Assembly (NCBI RefSeq): GCF_001577835.2
Contig: NC_029529.1
Location: 11,171,380-11,235,379, forward strand
Direction of reading: 5' to 3'
Origin: Coturnix japonica
Taxonomy: Eukaryota; Chordata; Aves; Galliformes; Phasianidae
Length of the DNA stretch: 64,000 nucleotides
Below are positions 1 through 9,700 of the stretch, piece after piece (positions within the stretch are counted from its first letter, which is position 1; every line of letters starts with the position of its first letter). The notes below the pieces were generated by a model, which did not search any database, had not been told where the DNA came from, and saw nothing but the letters and a program-made list of their open reading frames with translations. Made by a program: the position numbers and the translations under genes.

Positions 1-153
1 GGCTGCCGGGGGGGGCCCCGCCGCCGCCACCACCACCACCACCATCATCACCAGCACCGCCGGTGCCGGTCCCCGCGCAGATGTGGCGGAGCCACCCGGT
101 GTCCCATCGGCGGAGGGGGCGCGCCGCCGCGCCCCGCGCTGAGCCGCCCGCAG
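1..153 (+). other. GLIS2: GLIS2 5' non-coding exon (5' end cut by window)
   Basis: This very GC-rich stretch holds a CCA/CAT triplet run near 28-55 and ends in a good splice donor (CAG|GTAGGG, intron from 154). It precedes the first coding exon of GLIS2, whose acceptor is at 1234-1235, so I read it as an untranslated first exon. No open frame leads into the coding exon. The exon's true 5' end lies outside the window or cannot be placed. Confidence 0.5.
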
Positions 154-159
154 GTAGGG

Positions 160-205
160 ACGGGGATGGGGATGGGGATGGGAATAGGGATGGGGATGGG
201 GACGG
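160..205 (+). repeat. G-rich hexamer repeat (GGGGAT)n in GLIS2 intron 1
   Basis: About seven copies of a GGGGAT/GGGAAT hexamer follow the first splice donor. Runs of four G at 6-nt spacing could form a G-quadruplex in the RNA-like strand. The open frames over it are low-complexity artefacts. Confidence 0.85.
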
Positions 206-341
206 GTCCCTTGATGGGTGACAGCTCCGCCTCGGGGTGGGTGAGGGGTCGTGGCGTCCCCCCGCCTTTCTCGCCTTTGTGTCACCCACCCGTGACCGCG
301 TCCTTGCGCTGTTGGCACGGGGAGAGGCCACCCCCCCCCCC

Positions 342-342
<1 letters not shown>

Positions 343-384
<42 letters not shown>
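343..384 (+). repeat. (AC)21 microsatellite in GLIS2 intron 1
   Basis: An uninterrupted AC dinucleotide run, preceded by a C homopolymer of about eleven bases at 331-341. It is likely to be length-polymorphic. Confidence 0.95.
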
Positions 385-386
<2 letters not shown>

Positions 387-1254
387 TGGGTGGGGGGTGA
401 TGCTTTTTATTATCATATCCAGGGAGAATCAATGATGCCACCTGGTCGCCGGGACCCCCACGACCCCCCCGCCACCGGAACCGGCAGTGGGGGGGCCCGT
501 GGGGCTGCCGGCGACCCACGGGGGATGTTTAACGGGGGGGCCCCCGCCCCATCGCGGCTCCTCCGCATTCCTCAGCGTCTGCGCCGCGCTGGAGCCCGGC
601 CAGGGTGGGGGGCCCCCGGGGCGGCGGCGGCAACAGTGGGGAGGGGGGGATCCGTGCGTGTATATGTGTGTATAAAATCGACGGGGGGGTGGGGAAGGAG
701 AAAGGGTGTGTGTTGGGGGGGGGGGGGACCGGACCGTGCCACGTGTGCTGGGTGCGCTGTGCCCCCAGCCCGGCCCCACGGCCGCAGGAAAAGGGATGGG
801 GGCACCGAGGGTGGGGTGGGGTGAGGAGGAGCCCGGGGGGGCCCCCCCGCAGCAGCCCCTGCGCGGCCCCCGGCGGGGAAGGGGCCCCGGAGGGGGGGAG
901 GAAGCCGGGGATGGGGCCAACGCGCTCGGGTCACGGCGGGGCTGGAGCCGCCGCCGCCCTGGGAAAGGGCTCCAGAGGGCGGGTGGGGGGGGGGGGGGCT
1001 CTGTCACACCCCCATAGCGCAGTCGTCCCCCCCCTCCGGGGGCCCGCAGCTCCCGCACTGCCCTTTGCCCGCAGCGGAGGTGGTGGTGGTTGGTGGGGGG
1101 GGGACAGCAGCTCCGTGCCAGCGCCCCGCGGCCTTGAGCCCACGCCAGCTCCGAGGGGGGTGGGGGGCGGGGATGGGGGCACCGGGGGCTTTCCGGCTGA
1201 GCCCCCCCACCCTGCCACCACTCACGCCTTTCCAGCACCCCCCCGCCCGGCGCC

Positions 1255-3328
1255 ATGCATTCGCTGGACGAGCCGCTGGACCTGAAGCTGAGCATCTCCA
1301 AAGTGCGGAGCGCCCGAGAGAAACGGGAACGCGGCCCCCCCGGACCACGGCCCCGTCCCGGCCCCCCCCCCTCCGCCGCCGCCGCCCCCCCGCCGGTCGG
1401 GGAGAGCCGGGGCTCCGCGCGGGGGGGGCGGCGGGCAGGGCCGGGCCCCGGGCTGTTGGCACACTCCAAAGCGCTGGAGAAGCGCTTCCCGGCCCTCCCC
1501 GTCATGGACCTCAGCCTCTCGCCCCCCCCCGGCGTGGAGTCCCCGGGGGGCGGCAGCGCTTCGCTGTCTCCCGAGCGGCACAACGACCCCCCCGTGCCCG
1601 CCCTGCCCCACGTGAGTACGGCCGCTCGTCCCCTCCCCCTCGGTGCCCCCCCTCGTCCCGCACGTCGGCCCTCACCCCCCGCCCCGTCCCGCCGTAGGAT
1701 TTCCAGTCCCTGCGCTACATCGACGGCATCCCCGGCTCCTTCCAGTTCTTCCTGCCGCTGGGTGCGGGGGGGGCTCTGCACCTGCCCTCCTTCCTGCCCC
1801 CCCCCAAGGACAAGCGCCTTTCCCCGGAGCTGCCCCTCCCCAAGCAGCTCGTCTGCCGCTGGTCCAAGGTCAGGCGGGGCCACGGGGCCGGGAGGGGGAG
1901 GGATGTGGGGCTGGGAGGGGGTCGGGTGTTGTTACAGGAGCTGGGGCGCCTCCAGCCCTCCCTCCCTCACCCCCAGCGTCCCCCTCCCGCAGTGCAACCA
2001 ATTCTTTGACCTCCTGCAAGACCTGGTGGATCACGTCAATGACTTCCACGTCAAACCCGAGAAGGATGCAGGGTATTGCTGCCACTGGGAGGGCTGCGCC
2101 CGGCACGGCCGCGGCTTCAACGCCAGGTGGGTGCGGGGGGGTGGGGCAGCAACCCGTGCTGGGGGTGTGGGGATGGATGGTGGTGGGTGATGGCACCGAG
2201 TGGTGGCATTGGGTGTCCCAGTGGGGGCTGAGGGGGGCTGTGTGTGCTGGCTGTGTGTGCTGGCTGTGGGTGCTGGCTGTGGGTGCTGGCTGTGTGTGCT
2301 GGCTGTGGGTGCTGGCTGTGTGTGCTGTTCCCAGCCCCCCCTGATGGTTCTGGTGCAGGTACAAGATGCTGATCCACATCCGGACGCACACCAATGAGAA
2401 GCCGCACCGCTGCCCCACCTGCAACAAGAGCTTCTCCCGCCTGGAGAACCTCAAGATCCACAACCGCTCGCACACCGGTGAGCGCACGGGGCTGGTAGGG
2501 GTGGGGGGCACAGAGCTGTGCTCAGTGTGGGGGGCTCAGATGCAGCTGTGCCGTCCCATAGGGGAGAAGCCCTACATCTGCCCCTACGAAGGCTGCAACA
2601 AACGCTACTCCAACTCCAGCGACCGCTTCAAGCACACCCGCACGCACTACGTGGAGAAGCCCTACTACTGCAAGATGCCGGGCTGCCACAAGCGCTACAC
2701 GGACCCCAGCTCGCTCCGCAAGCACATCAAAGCCCACGGGCACTTCGTGTCCCACGAGCACCACGAGATGCTGAAGGCCCACGCGCCCCCCAAGGGCTCC
2801 GCAGACGCGCCCTACGCCAATGGGGCGCAGCTCCTCCTGCCCAACCCCGCCGCCCTCTTTGCGCCCCACGCGCTGCCCGCTCTGCCCCTCCCACTGGCTC
2901 CAGCCCCCCTCGACCTGAGTGCTCTGGGCTGTGGGTCGGGGGGTTCACTGCCTGCCCTGCCCGGCCCCGCGCTGCCCCTCAATGGTGGCGGCCCATTGAA
3001 CTTGGCCAAAGCGCCGCTGCTGCCATCGCCCTTCGCGGCCGGCGGCCTGGGGCTGCCCGTCATGTCGCTGCTGGCCGGCGGGGCAAAGGCCGAGGCCGAG
3101 GAGGCCGAGGGGCGGAAGGGGGGCAAGGAGGGTCGCAAGGCGGGTGGACGACGGACGGAGCCGGGCCGCCTGCGGGCCCCCCCCGAGAGCCTGGCGCTGC
3201 TGCCGGGGGCCGTGCTCGACCTCTCGACGGGGGTGGGCGCAGCGGGCAGCCCCCCTGAGGCGCTGCCGCCCGGCTGGGTGGTCATCCCACCCGGCTCCCT
3301 GCTGCTCAAACCGGCCGTGGTGAATTGA
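1255..3328 (+). CDS. GLIS2: GLIS2, GLI-similar Kruppel-type zinc finger transcription factor
   Basis: The CDS joins 1255-1611, 1698-1868, 1993-2126, 2359-2477 and 2562-3328: 1548 nt, 515 residues (human about 524). The first coding exon starts after the acceptor at 1234-1235, and the start codon lies in GCGCCATGC. The N terminus [16 protein letters not shown] and the C terminus [18 protein letters not shown] match GLIS2. Five C2H2 fingers occupy residues 172-319; finger 1 uses C172, C177, H190, H195, and the last two fingers lie in the final exon. The fingers bind the GLI-type GACCACCCA element, and the family acts as a nuclear repressor and activator in kidney, neural and Wnt/Hedgehog contexts. 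A Pro/Ala/Leu-rich tail follows, including a Lys/Arg/Glu-rich stretch (about 3085-3165) that I do not recall from human. All four introns are GT-AG and short (85-232 bp). GLIS1 and GLIS3 are excluded by both termini. Confidence 0.97.
2237..2327 (+). repeat. 13-bp tandem repeat in GLIS2 intron 3
   Basis: Seven copies of a 13-mer of the form GCTGTGKGTGCTG fill most of the intron between the exons ending at 2126 and starting at 2359. The repeat ends about 30 bp before the acceptor. Confidence 0.9.
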
Positions 3329-4280
3329 GGGCTGGGGGGCGAGGAGGGCAGGCCGAGACCCCAGCATCACCCCCAGCGTCGCCCCCAGCATCGCCCCAGG
3401 CCTGGGCTTGCAGCCACGTTAACCTTCACGAAAGAAGAACGGACTCTTCTGAGAATAGCAATAATCCCTCGGTGACCCCACGCTGCTGCCCCGGCCTGGG
3501 GGCTGGGTGCACCTGGGGGGCTCTGCCCCACACCGGGCAGCGGAGACGCCGCTATTTATTTATCGCCCAGACCCCTGTGCTGACGGGGCCCCGCTCGGGC
3601 TCTTCGCTCTCGCTGACTTGGCGTCTCCCTGCCCCAGGCCTCGGCCCCATCGCTGCCAGCTCCACGTCCAGCCCGTCCCGTGCTGCTCCCCAGCCATCCC
3701 CGTGACAAGGCACACGGCTGTGTGTGCTGCTCACCGAGCCGGCTCCGCACCGGGGCAGAGCCACCGTGTTTAGCTACGTTCATACCTAACCATGTACCGC
3801 AAGCGCACGCAGGCAGCGCGGGCAGGGCTGCAGGGCTGCAGGGCTGCAGGCAGGTGCACGTCGGGCAGCTCGGTGCTGCTCAGCTCTGTGCCCGTGTTCC
3901 CACATGAGCCCCAGAGCTGTGGGGCAGCACCGACGCAGGCTGGGCTCTGTGCTGCTGGATCCTATCCTGGCAACAGGGAGAGTTTGGGCACAGCTGGGTA
4001 CATGGGACCCACTGAGCTCCACCAGCAGCACGGAGGGGCAGGAGCCTCAGAGATGGGAGACACTGCAGAAGTGACCTGCAGTGCACACAGAAGGTCCCGC
4101 GTCCCTCGCCCTGCCCACAGCTCTCTCTGAACTGAGTGAGGGTCTCCCTGACCCCGACCCACCTGAATGTGCTCGGGAAGGGCCCCAGCAGCACACCCTG
4201 CGGGGAGCTGGTCTCCCCACCTCACTGTCCTTGGGCCGGGGTGCAGCGGCCACCCGGCACTGCCACAGCATCAACAGCAT

Positions 4281-4372
4281 GGCATCCAGCCATCGACCAG
4301 GCACTGCCACAGCATGGCATCCAGCCATCGACCAGGCACTGCCACAGCATGGCATCCAGCCATCGACCAGGC
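4281..4372 (+). repeat. 35-bp minisatellite in GLIS2 3' region
   Basis: Near-identical 35-bp units begin at 4281, 4316 and 4351 (GGCATCCAGCCATCGACCAG... each), about 2.6 copies. A diverged half unit sits just upstream (4258-4280). Confidence 0.9.
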
Positions 4373-4614
4373 CTCCCCCGGCCGGTGTTCTTCGTTTTCT
4401 TGCTCATTTGTCGGTTTGTTGTTGCACATTCCAGGTCATCAGTATTTTAACGGTCTCTAAGTGCCTTTCTATTGTAGTTTCTGGGTTGTTTTTATTTTCC
4501 TCCTGTTGGGCTCCATCGCTGTTAGCATAGACTTTAAGGACTACAGAAGCAAGAGATAAGCTAACGATTATAACACTATATTCCTCCATGGGAGAGGAAG
4601 TTTATTAAGAAAAC

Positions 4615-4620
4615 AATAAA
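4615..4620 (+). terminator. GLIS2: Poly(A) signal AATAAA, probable GLIS2 3' end
   Basis: Canonical hexamer with a T/G-rich element 20-35 bp downstream. The opposite strand also has AATAAA at 4606-4601, which could serve a long form of the convergent PAM16 gene. Confidence 0.55.
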
Positions 4621-5176
4621 GTGAAGTTGAAGTAAGTTCCTGTTTCGGTCTGTAACTGCTGCCTGCCTGTGCCCAGGGCCCGAGGGCAGCAAGGAGCCAG
4701 AGGTTGGGGACAAAGCACTGAGCTCCTGCCAAGGGACAGAGCTGAGGGCACAGCCGGCCCTGCCCGGCCCCATGTAGGGAATGCAGCTGGGGACAGCCCT
4801 GCTGTGTCCTCATAGGGCTCCTCACTGCTGTGCCCGACCCAGTGCCCGTCCCTGCTGCCCATCTGCATGCAGCTCCAGAGCCAGAGGTATGTGTGCAGTC
4901 AGGCTGCGAGCATCCAACCCCCATTAAAACAGCTCCTGCAGCCCCTCCTGGGTGTGACTGGAGCCCTGGCTGCCCTGAGGCCAAGCTGGGGACACCCTTC
5001 CTTCCCAGTGCCACCTCCATCATCTGCAGGGCAGCACTCAGCCCGTGCCGGCCCCTATAGCTGGGTCAGGTTTCTGTGCTGCACACCCACAGCCATGGGG
5101 CAGCAGCGGGGCTGGGGCCATCCTCGGTCCCTCCCAGGGCGCAGAGCAGCCAGGCCAGGTGGTGGAGGACACGGCA
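4621..5176. other. GLIS2-PAM16 convergent intergenic spacer
   Basis: About 550 bp lie between the two convergent poly(A) signals. I see no exon, RNA gene or repeat in it. Confidence 0.6.
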
Positions 5177-5182
5177 TTTATT
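5177..5182 (-). terminator. PAM16: Poly(A) signal for PAM16 (AATAAA on minus strand)
   Basis: TTTATT on the plus strand reads AATAAA on the minus strand, 51 bp beyond the PAM16 stop codon. This gives a very short 3' UTR. Confidence 0.75.
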
Positions 5183-5232
5183 GGCCACCTATAACTTAAG
5201 GGAGAGGGAAATGGGGGTGTGAGTGACAGCGG

Positions 5233-6392
5233 TCACGTCTCGGCTTTCCAGCCTTTCTCCTTCTCATCCTTGGCCTGGATGCGCAGCTCCTCGTCCAGCC
5301 GCTCTTTGGCTCTCACCACCTGCAGGACGAGGCGATGGGTTGATGCAGAGCTCTCCCTTTGTGGCACTGATGGGTTCAGCCACGTAGGAAGCAGTTTTGC
5401 CCCAAAACACCTGTTTCTGGAAGCTTCCTGCCCAACCAACGGCAGCTGGATGGGCTGAGGGCAGAGCTGGGGGACTCCACAGCTCTCCTCCCTTTGCTCA
5501 CCTTGGACTGCAGGTAGAAGGAACCTCCCACCGACTTGTCGTTCACCTTGAATAAATGGTCGTAGTTCTGCCAAAGGAAAACCCCCATCAGGAGCTGCTC
5601 CCTGCACCTCCCTCCCCAAAACACAGCGGGCTGTGGCTCCTGGAGCCGAGGCTGCTTCAAGGGCAGCACCTACAGACCTCCAGGAGCCCCCACCACCCTG
5701 TGCCAGCTCTCCCCAGCCGCGTTGCTCTGAAGGAGCCTTTACCTTCTGGATCTCCTCTGGGTTGAGGTTGGAGACGTTGAGGATCTGCTGAGCTTCCTGG
5801 AGGCTGATGCCGATGATCCTGGAGGCGGCTGCAGACTGAGGCCTCTCAGAGCGGCCCCGTGCATCTGCTGCAGCTCGGCTCGCTGCCCAAGGACACGGTC
5901 AGTCCTGAGCCCCCACAGCCCCGGGATTCCCGGCAGCTCCGAGCCACAACCCCCCATTGCAACCACCCACCCCCCGCAGTGTCACCCGGCTCCACTCCCC
6001 GCCCGGTGCTGGGGGTGGCACCATCCCGTGTGTGCACGGAGCCCCCCCCCGTGTGCTGTGGAGCCGGTGTCGGTTCATGTCGTACCTGCGAACTCCTGGC
6101 GCAGCGCTCTCATAAAGGCCCGTCCGACCACCTGGGCCCCCACCAGGATGATCTGCGCCAGGTACTTGGCCTGCGGGCACAGCCCCGGTCACGGCCCAAC
6201 CGGCACCGTGTGTCCGGACAGGCCTCGCTCCCACCGGGCACGGCCCAGAACCGCCCCCACCTTCCCGGCCCCGTCCCACGTCCGCTGCCCGCAGCTCCCC
6301 GATCCGTCCCGTCCCGTCCCGCCCCGTGCTCCCCCCCCAGCTCCGTGTCCCTCCGGTTCCGCACCCCGCGCTCATCCCGCCCCGCTCACCAT
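5233..6392 (-). CDS. PAM16: PAM16 (TIM16/Magmas), J-like subunit of the mitochondrial import motor
   Basis: Minus-strand CDS joining 6390-6392, 6086-6170, 5743-5882, 5502-5567 and 5233-5319: 381 nt, 126 residues (human 125). The first coding exon holds only the ATG, with the donor immediately after it, as in the mammalian gene. The N terminus [19 protein letters not shown] is the hydrophobic segment that associates with the inner membrane. The J-like domain (about 55-112) has D86-K87-S88 where a true J protein has HPD. PAM16 therefore cannot stimulate Hsp70 itself, but pairs with DNAJC19/PAM18 at TIM23 to restrain it. All introns are GT-AG. The 5' end lies about 240 bp downstream of the CORO7 poly(A) signals on the same strand, and human has a known CORO7-PAM16 read-through transcript. 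Confidence 0.96.
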
Positions 6393-6600
6393 GTTCCGTC
6401 CGCCGCTTCCGCTCCCACAAGGGCGCGGGGTCAGAGAGCGGAGGGCGCGGGGCGGAGCGCCGCCTCCAGCCGGACAACAGCGCCCCCTGGCGGCAGCACC
6501 GAGCGGGAGGTCCGGGCCAAGGGCGCCGCGCGTGCGCACTAAGGAGGCGGGAGAGCGGCCGCCATTTTCCCCCCGCCCCTCATGATGAGGATCCCTCACA
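6393..6600 (-). promoter_or_regulatory. PAM16: PAM16 CpG promoter with ETS- and YY1-like sites
   Basis: A CpG-dense stretch lies just upstream of the PAM16 start codon on the minus strand. CCGCTTCCG near 6400-6410 reads as an ETS-type CGGAAGCGG on the minus strand. GCCGCCATTTT near 6558-6568 is a good YY1 match. No TATA box is seen, which fits a housekeeping mitochondrial gene. The transcription start cannot be placed exactly. Confidence 0.55.
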
Positions 6601-6630
6601 AGGAACAGGAGCCGGGCGGGGATGAGCGGC

Positions 6631-6680
6631 TTTAATGGCGGGATGCCGTGGTTTAATGGTGGAGCTGCAGTGGTTTTAAT
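6631..6680 (-). terminator. CORO7: Three repeated ATTAAA poly(A) signals at CORO7 3' end
   Basis: TTTAAT on the plus strand (ATTAAA on the minus strand) occurs at 6631-6636, 6652-6657 and 6675-6680. Each sits in an imperfect 21-23 bp repeat of the form GTGGTTTAATGGYGG. They lie 94-143 bp past the proposed CORO7 stop and are the only poly(A)-like hexamers there. Confidence 0.6.
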
Positions 6681-6773
6681 GGCGGTGCCGTCCCCCAGTG
6701 CTGGTCCAGTTTAAGATGAGTCCCATCCAGTGCGGCCTGTGCTCCGTGCAGTGCCCTGTGCTCCTCCTGCGGC

Positions 6774-9700
6774 CTAGTCCTATGGATGCCGGTGTCGGTG
6801 CAGCCCATGGCCGGTCCTTGGTGTCCAGCCCTCCCGTCCCGCTTCCCCCCCAACTCACCCACTCATCCTCATCCACCCCTTCGAACGAATCCTGTGGCAG
6901 CGGGTCGTGCCGGTTCCCCAGCCGTGCCACCATGGCGCTGAGCAGCTGCGGACAGACAGGGCCGTGTATTGGGGTGGGTCGGGGCATCGCAGTGCTGTGT
7001 CCCCGCCATCCCCACACTCACCTCCTCCTTCTTCTGCTCGTCTGTTTTCTCCCCCAGATAAACGGCCGCAGGGACGAATTTCCGTGCAGGTGCCTCCTTT
7101 GGGGCCTGGCTCACTGCGGGGGCAGCGTGATGTGGGGCGGCCCCACAGCTTGGAGGCCCCGCGCTGCCCCATACACCCACCTGGCACCATGTCTGTGGGA
7201 CGCAGCTCCACGCGGCTCTGCTGCCCGTCTGCTCCTTGTAACCAGCTGCTGGCGCTCAGGGCCGGCTCCCACCACACGCGGGTGGGAGGGAAGATGTCCT
7301 CTTGGAAATACTCCTTCTGCAGGACGTGTGATGGTGAGCACAGCACGATGAGCTGTACCCACACAGCCCAGCCCGGTGAATACCTTGACACGAGGCACAC
7401 GGAACGACACCGGCTCCAGGCTGCTCTGCCCCAGCCGCAGCGCACGCGCAAACTCCACGTCCCGCACGTCACACACTGTCTTGCGCAGGAAGACGAAGCC
7501 CTGGAGGAGCAAATACATGAGCAGAGCTGGGAGCATGGTGGGCAGCACAGCCCCAATGGACACCCCCTCACCTTGTGGGGGTCGCTGGAGGTGAAGCTGT
7601 TGCACTCAAGGAAATAGGGCGGCTCGGGGGTCACCTCATAGAGGAAGACTCTGGTGTCACCCTGGGACAGTGGGATGGAGCTGGTGTGAGGGCACGAGGA
7701 CCCTCTACCACGGTGCCCTGTGTGGGGAGCCCCTTAGAAGCAGACAAGCTCCATCTCACCTTGCCGGTGAGGAAGACAACACTGGTGTCCTCGTCATAGA
7801 AGGGCAGGAGTGTGGATGGGGCCACATCGAGGCCGAGAACGGAGAGGGGCCCATCGGGCAGGGCCTGTGCGCGGTACAGAAGGATCCTCCTCTCGCTGCG
7901 GCTGTGGGGGTGAGCAGGCAGCATGGCAGAGCCCAGTGTGTCACCATGGTGAGCACTGAGGAGTGCCTCAGCCCTAGGGACCATGCCCAGCAAAGGCACA
8001 TGCCCACCCTCACCTGTCGAAGCCAGACACAAGGAGGAAGTCACCTCCGCACACCCAGACCACACGTGCCCCGCGACCTCCCTCGGGGCCTGGACCCTCC
8101 TGTATGGGGAGAAGGAGGGTGACTGGCAGCACACCCTGCCCAGCAGCTCCCCGTGGTGGGACCTGTCCCCTCCAGTTATCACATCATGGTCCCACCTGCT
8201 GGGGCTGGGGGCTGCACCGAGGCTCATAGAGCCGCAGCCGGCCATCTTTGCTCGCCGTCGCCAGCTTCCTCCCATCGGGGCTCCAGGCCAGGCTGAAGAT
8301 CTGCGAGATGGAGGATGCCTCTGTCACAGATCTGGGCTCCGGTGCCTGGCTGGCCCAGGGGACTTGGTGGCCAGCTGTGTTGCCCCTTTGGTATCCTGCA
8401 GTCACTCTCCCCCAGCACCATCTCAGAACAACAATTCAGAAGCCAGCTCCAAGCTGCCATCCAGCTGTGCTGCACTGTGGCAGCCTGCTATGTCTGAGTG
8501 CTGCAGACCCCGGTAACCCCTTTCCCTACCTGGTCCGTGTGTCCCTGCAGGCACAGCACCTCCTGCCCAGCGCCCAGCTCCCAGATCCGCACTGTCATGT
8601 CGTAGGAGGAGGAGACCAGGAGGTCGGCGGCCACGGGGTGGAAGCGGATGGAGTAGATCTTCTCTGTGTGCCCTGTGAGAAGAGCAGAGTGTGAGCACAG
8701 GGACAGGGACACCGCCAGACCCACCTGTCCCCGCTGCTGGTGCTTGATCTGTGTCCCTGCATGGTGCTCACCTCTCAGCACAGCCTCAGGCTCCTGCAGC
8801 GTGTCCTGCAGCCCGCCCTCAGGCACCCGCCACAGCCGGATCTTGGCATCCTCCCCCGCTGCAGCACAGACACAGGCACAGAGAGAGACACAGGCAGGGG
8901 GTGAGCAGCAACGTGGGGCACAGCGACCCGTGGCAGGGAGCTGGTGGCAGTGCGTACCAACTGCAAGGCGCTGCGGGTCAAAGGGGTCCCAGGAGAGATC
9001 GGACACGGCCGCACCATTCTGGATGGTGGGCACAGCCACGTCGGGGAGACGGCCTGGTTTGGAGAGCTGATGGAAAGCAAAGCATCACCTGGGGCGTGCA
9101 TCAGGTGCCCGTGTGCTGCTTGCAGTGGTGGCACCAAGAGTTGCTGGTGACTGCGGTACCTCCAGGACAGCGATCTGGCCTCCAGCAGAGAGCAGCGGGA
9201 GGGCGACACGGCGCTGGTTGGCACAGAAGCCGTCGCTCTCGCCTGGCGTGGTGAGGCTCAGCCCCCGCAGGTTGGTGATGTGGGTGTCACGGTGCAGCAC
9301 TGTGCCCTGTGTGTGCCGGAAGCGGGAGCTGGGCCCTGTGTGGGTGGGTGGGTGGGTGCTGCTGAGTGCCATGGCTCCTCCAGCCATTGGTGTGCAGAGC
9401 CCACCCTGCTGCCCACTCACCCAAAATACTCTGCAGTGATTTCTGGCTGGGGCTGCTGACGAAGCCACTGGAGGGGCCGGTGCTGGTGGAGAGTGAGGCG
9501 CCGGCACTGCTCGGGGACGTCAGCGAGCCGGAGGGTGAAGAGTAGCCACTGCCTTCCTACAGGACACAGCGGTGGGCAGGAGCTGCTCCCCCAGCCCTGC
9601 CACCCCCAACCCCCCTTACCCCTGTGCTCACACTGTGGTCAGCGTCCATGGGGCCGTCATCGGGCAGCTGGGTGCTGGATGCGGCGGCGATGAGCGGGGA

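Larger units (their letters stand above)
3329..4620 (+). other. GLIS2: GLIS2 3' untranslated region
   Basis: No coding exon is visible after the GLIS2 stop. The stretch ends at an AATAAA at 4615-4620 followed by a T/G-rich patch (about 4638-4655), which makes a credible 3' end giving a UTR of about 1.3 kb. It contains a 35-bp tandem repeat (4281-4372). The final 250 bp are noticeably more AT-rich than the rest. Confidence 0.6.

Noticed and set aside
429-1883. A 484-codon minus-strand open frame across GLIS2 intron 1 and exon
   Set aside because: It is Pro/Arg/Gly-rich and antisense to GLIS2 coding sequence. Extreme GC content removes stop codons by chance.
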